DNA of 13,337 bases from Thermococcales archaeon 44_46 (GTDB lineage: Archaea > Methanobacteriota_B > Thermococci > Thermococcales > Thermococcaceae), in contig LGET01000024.1 in NCBI GenBank assembly GCA_001507935.1, positions 1 to 13,337 on the forward strand. The letters are read 5' to 3'. A program made the position numbers and the translations under genes. Below, in pieces: positions 12,901-13,337 of this stretch (position 1 is its first letter; every line of letters starts with the position of its first letter). Below the pieces are notes generated by a model. The model saw nothing but the letters and a program-made list of their open reading frames with translations, made no database searches and was not told the DNA's origin.

Positions 12901-13337
12901 TACCAGATGAGAACCATCGCAACTGGGGTAGGAATAATAACCCTCTCTGCAGGAGCCGAAGGTTATGCCTTTCGCTTCTATCTTTTTTCTCGCCTCCTCT
13001 AGAATCTTAAATCTTATGTCTTTTGGCAGGTAATAATAACCGCCTATTCTTTCCCCTTTCTTGTAAAGGGGTGCGAGCTTTTTCATTAGCTCGGGGAGTT
13101 TTGCCTCCATTCTCTTCCAAGAATCCATTCGGAGTTTTAAAGTTGACACAGTTATGTGAGACACAAAGCTCAACGAATCAAGAGTCTCATCAAAGTCTTC
13201 CCAAGTGTAAAAAGGTATTATCGGGTCAATTCGAGCGTAGACGGGAATACCTTCCTTCTTTGCTTTTTTCAATGCCTTGATTCTTTCCTTCGGCAGGGGT
13301 GCGTTTGGCTCAAGGAGTTTTGCTTTTTCCTCATCTA
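12871..13337 (-). CDS. Radical-SAM protein, spore-photoproduct-lyase-like (C-terminal part)
   Basis: The frame enters from the right edge and ends at a TGA at 12871-12873, giving about 154 residues of the C-terminal part. The segment LLEPNAPLPKERIKALKKAK, then GIPVYARIDPIIP, is the conserved late-barrel region of COG1533 (SplB-related) radical-SAM proteins. The C-terminal CREGYYSYPSCDGSHLV is also typical, with two cysteines that may bind a further cluster. The C-x3-C-x2-C motif for the 4Fe-4S cluster and SAM lies outside the window. An in-frame TTG at 13272 is internal and is not the start. It converges on and overlaps the amidotransferase-like gene by 30 bases. Whether it repairs DNA photoproducts or modifies something else cannot be told. 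Confidence 0.83.
   Translation of the reverse strand, partial: DEEKAKLLEPNAPLPKERIKALKKAKKEGIPVYARIDPIIPFYTWEDFDETLDSLSFVSHITVSTLKLRMDSWKRMEAKLPELMKKLAPLYKKGERIGGYYYLPKDIRFKILEEARKKIEAKGITFGSCREGYYSYPSCDGSHLVLQLLHGEIY

Overview
The window is a stretch of chromosome from a hyperthermophilic euryarchaeon of the order Thermococcales (Pyrococcus or a low-GC Thermococcus). The evidence is the gene set (Nob1, Nre, a 138-residue NikR, QueD, a PPC/DUF296 protein), GGTGAT/GGAGGTGA ribosome binding sites, short leaders behind archaeal TATA boxes, and a tRNA-Thr(CGU) with U73 and an encoded CCA. Genus and species are inference. Both ends cut through genes.

Layout. Bases 1-132 hold the end of an unidentified gene. 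Bases 133-3206 (minus strand) are a 5-oxoprolinase operon in the order pxpA, vapB, vapC, pxpB, pxpC, with a VapBC-type toxin-antitoxin pair inside it. A divergent nob1 (ribosome maturation nuclease) follows at 3267-3752. Bases 3855-4903 hold a divergent pair, a small HAD phosphatase-like protein and an archaeal flavoprotein, apparently around one shared TATA element. A 685-residue membrane-anchored surface protein with a probable transglutaminase-like domain (4861-6918, minus) lies back to back with nikR (7005-7421). Next come tRNA-Thr(CGU) and an Nre-family DNA repair gene (7624-8859).

Bases 8860-11003 look like accessory DNA. The spacers are very A+T rich and full of inverted repeats. Between them sit a four-helix membrane protein, a coupled pair of unrecognised small proteins, and a 46-residue single C2H2 zinc-finger protein whose promoter is flanked by a direct repeat. 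Core-type genes resume with queD (11016-11471), a PPC/DUF296 protein (11528-11950) and a class-I glutamine amidotransferase-like protein (12109-12900). In that last protein both the nucleophile Cys and the catalytic His of the PuuD/C26 family are replaced. The window ends in the C-terminal part of a radical-SAM protein related to spore photoproduct lyase (12871-13337, minus).

How the genes work together. PxpA, PxpB and PxpC would form the ATP-dependent 5-oxoprolinase that returns 5-oxoproline, a heat-formed product of glutamine and glutamate, to glutamate. The other genes are mostly independent single units. The points most worth following are the doubly substituted glutamine amidotransferase, the toxin-antitoxin pair knitted into the pxp operon, the A+T-rich small-protein island with its C2H2 regulator candidate, and the direct repeats that bracket the nre TATA box.
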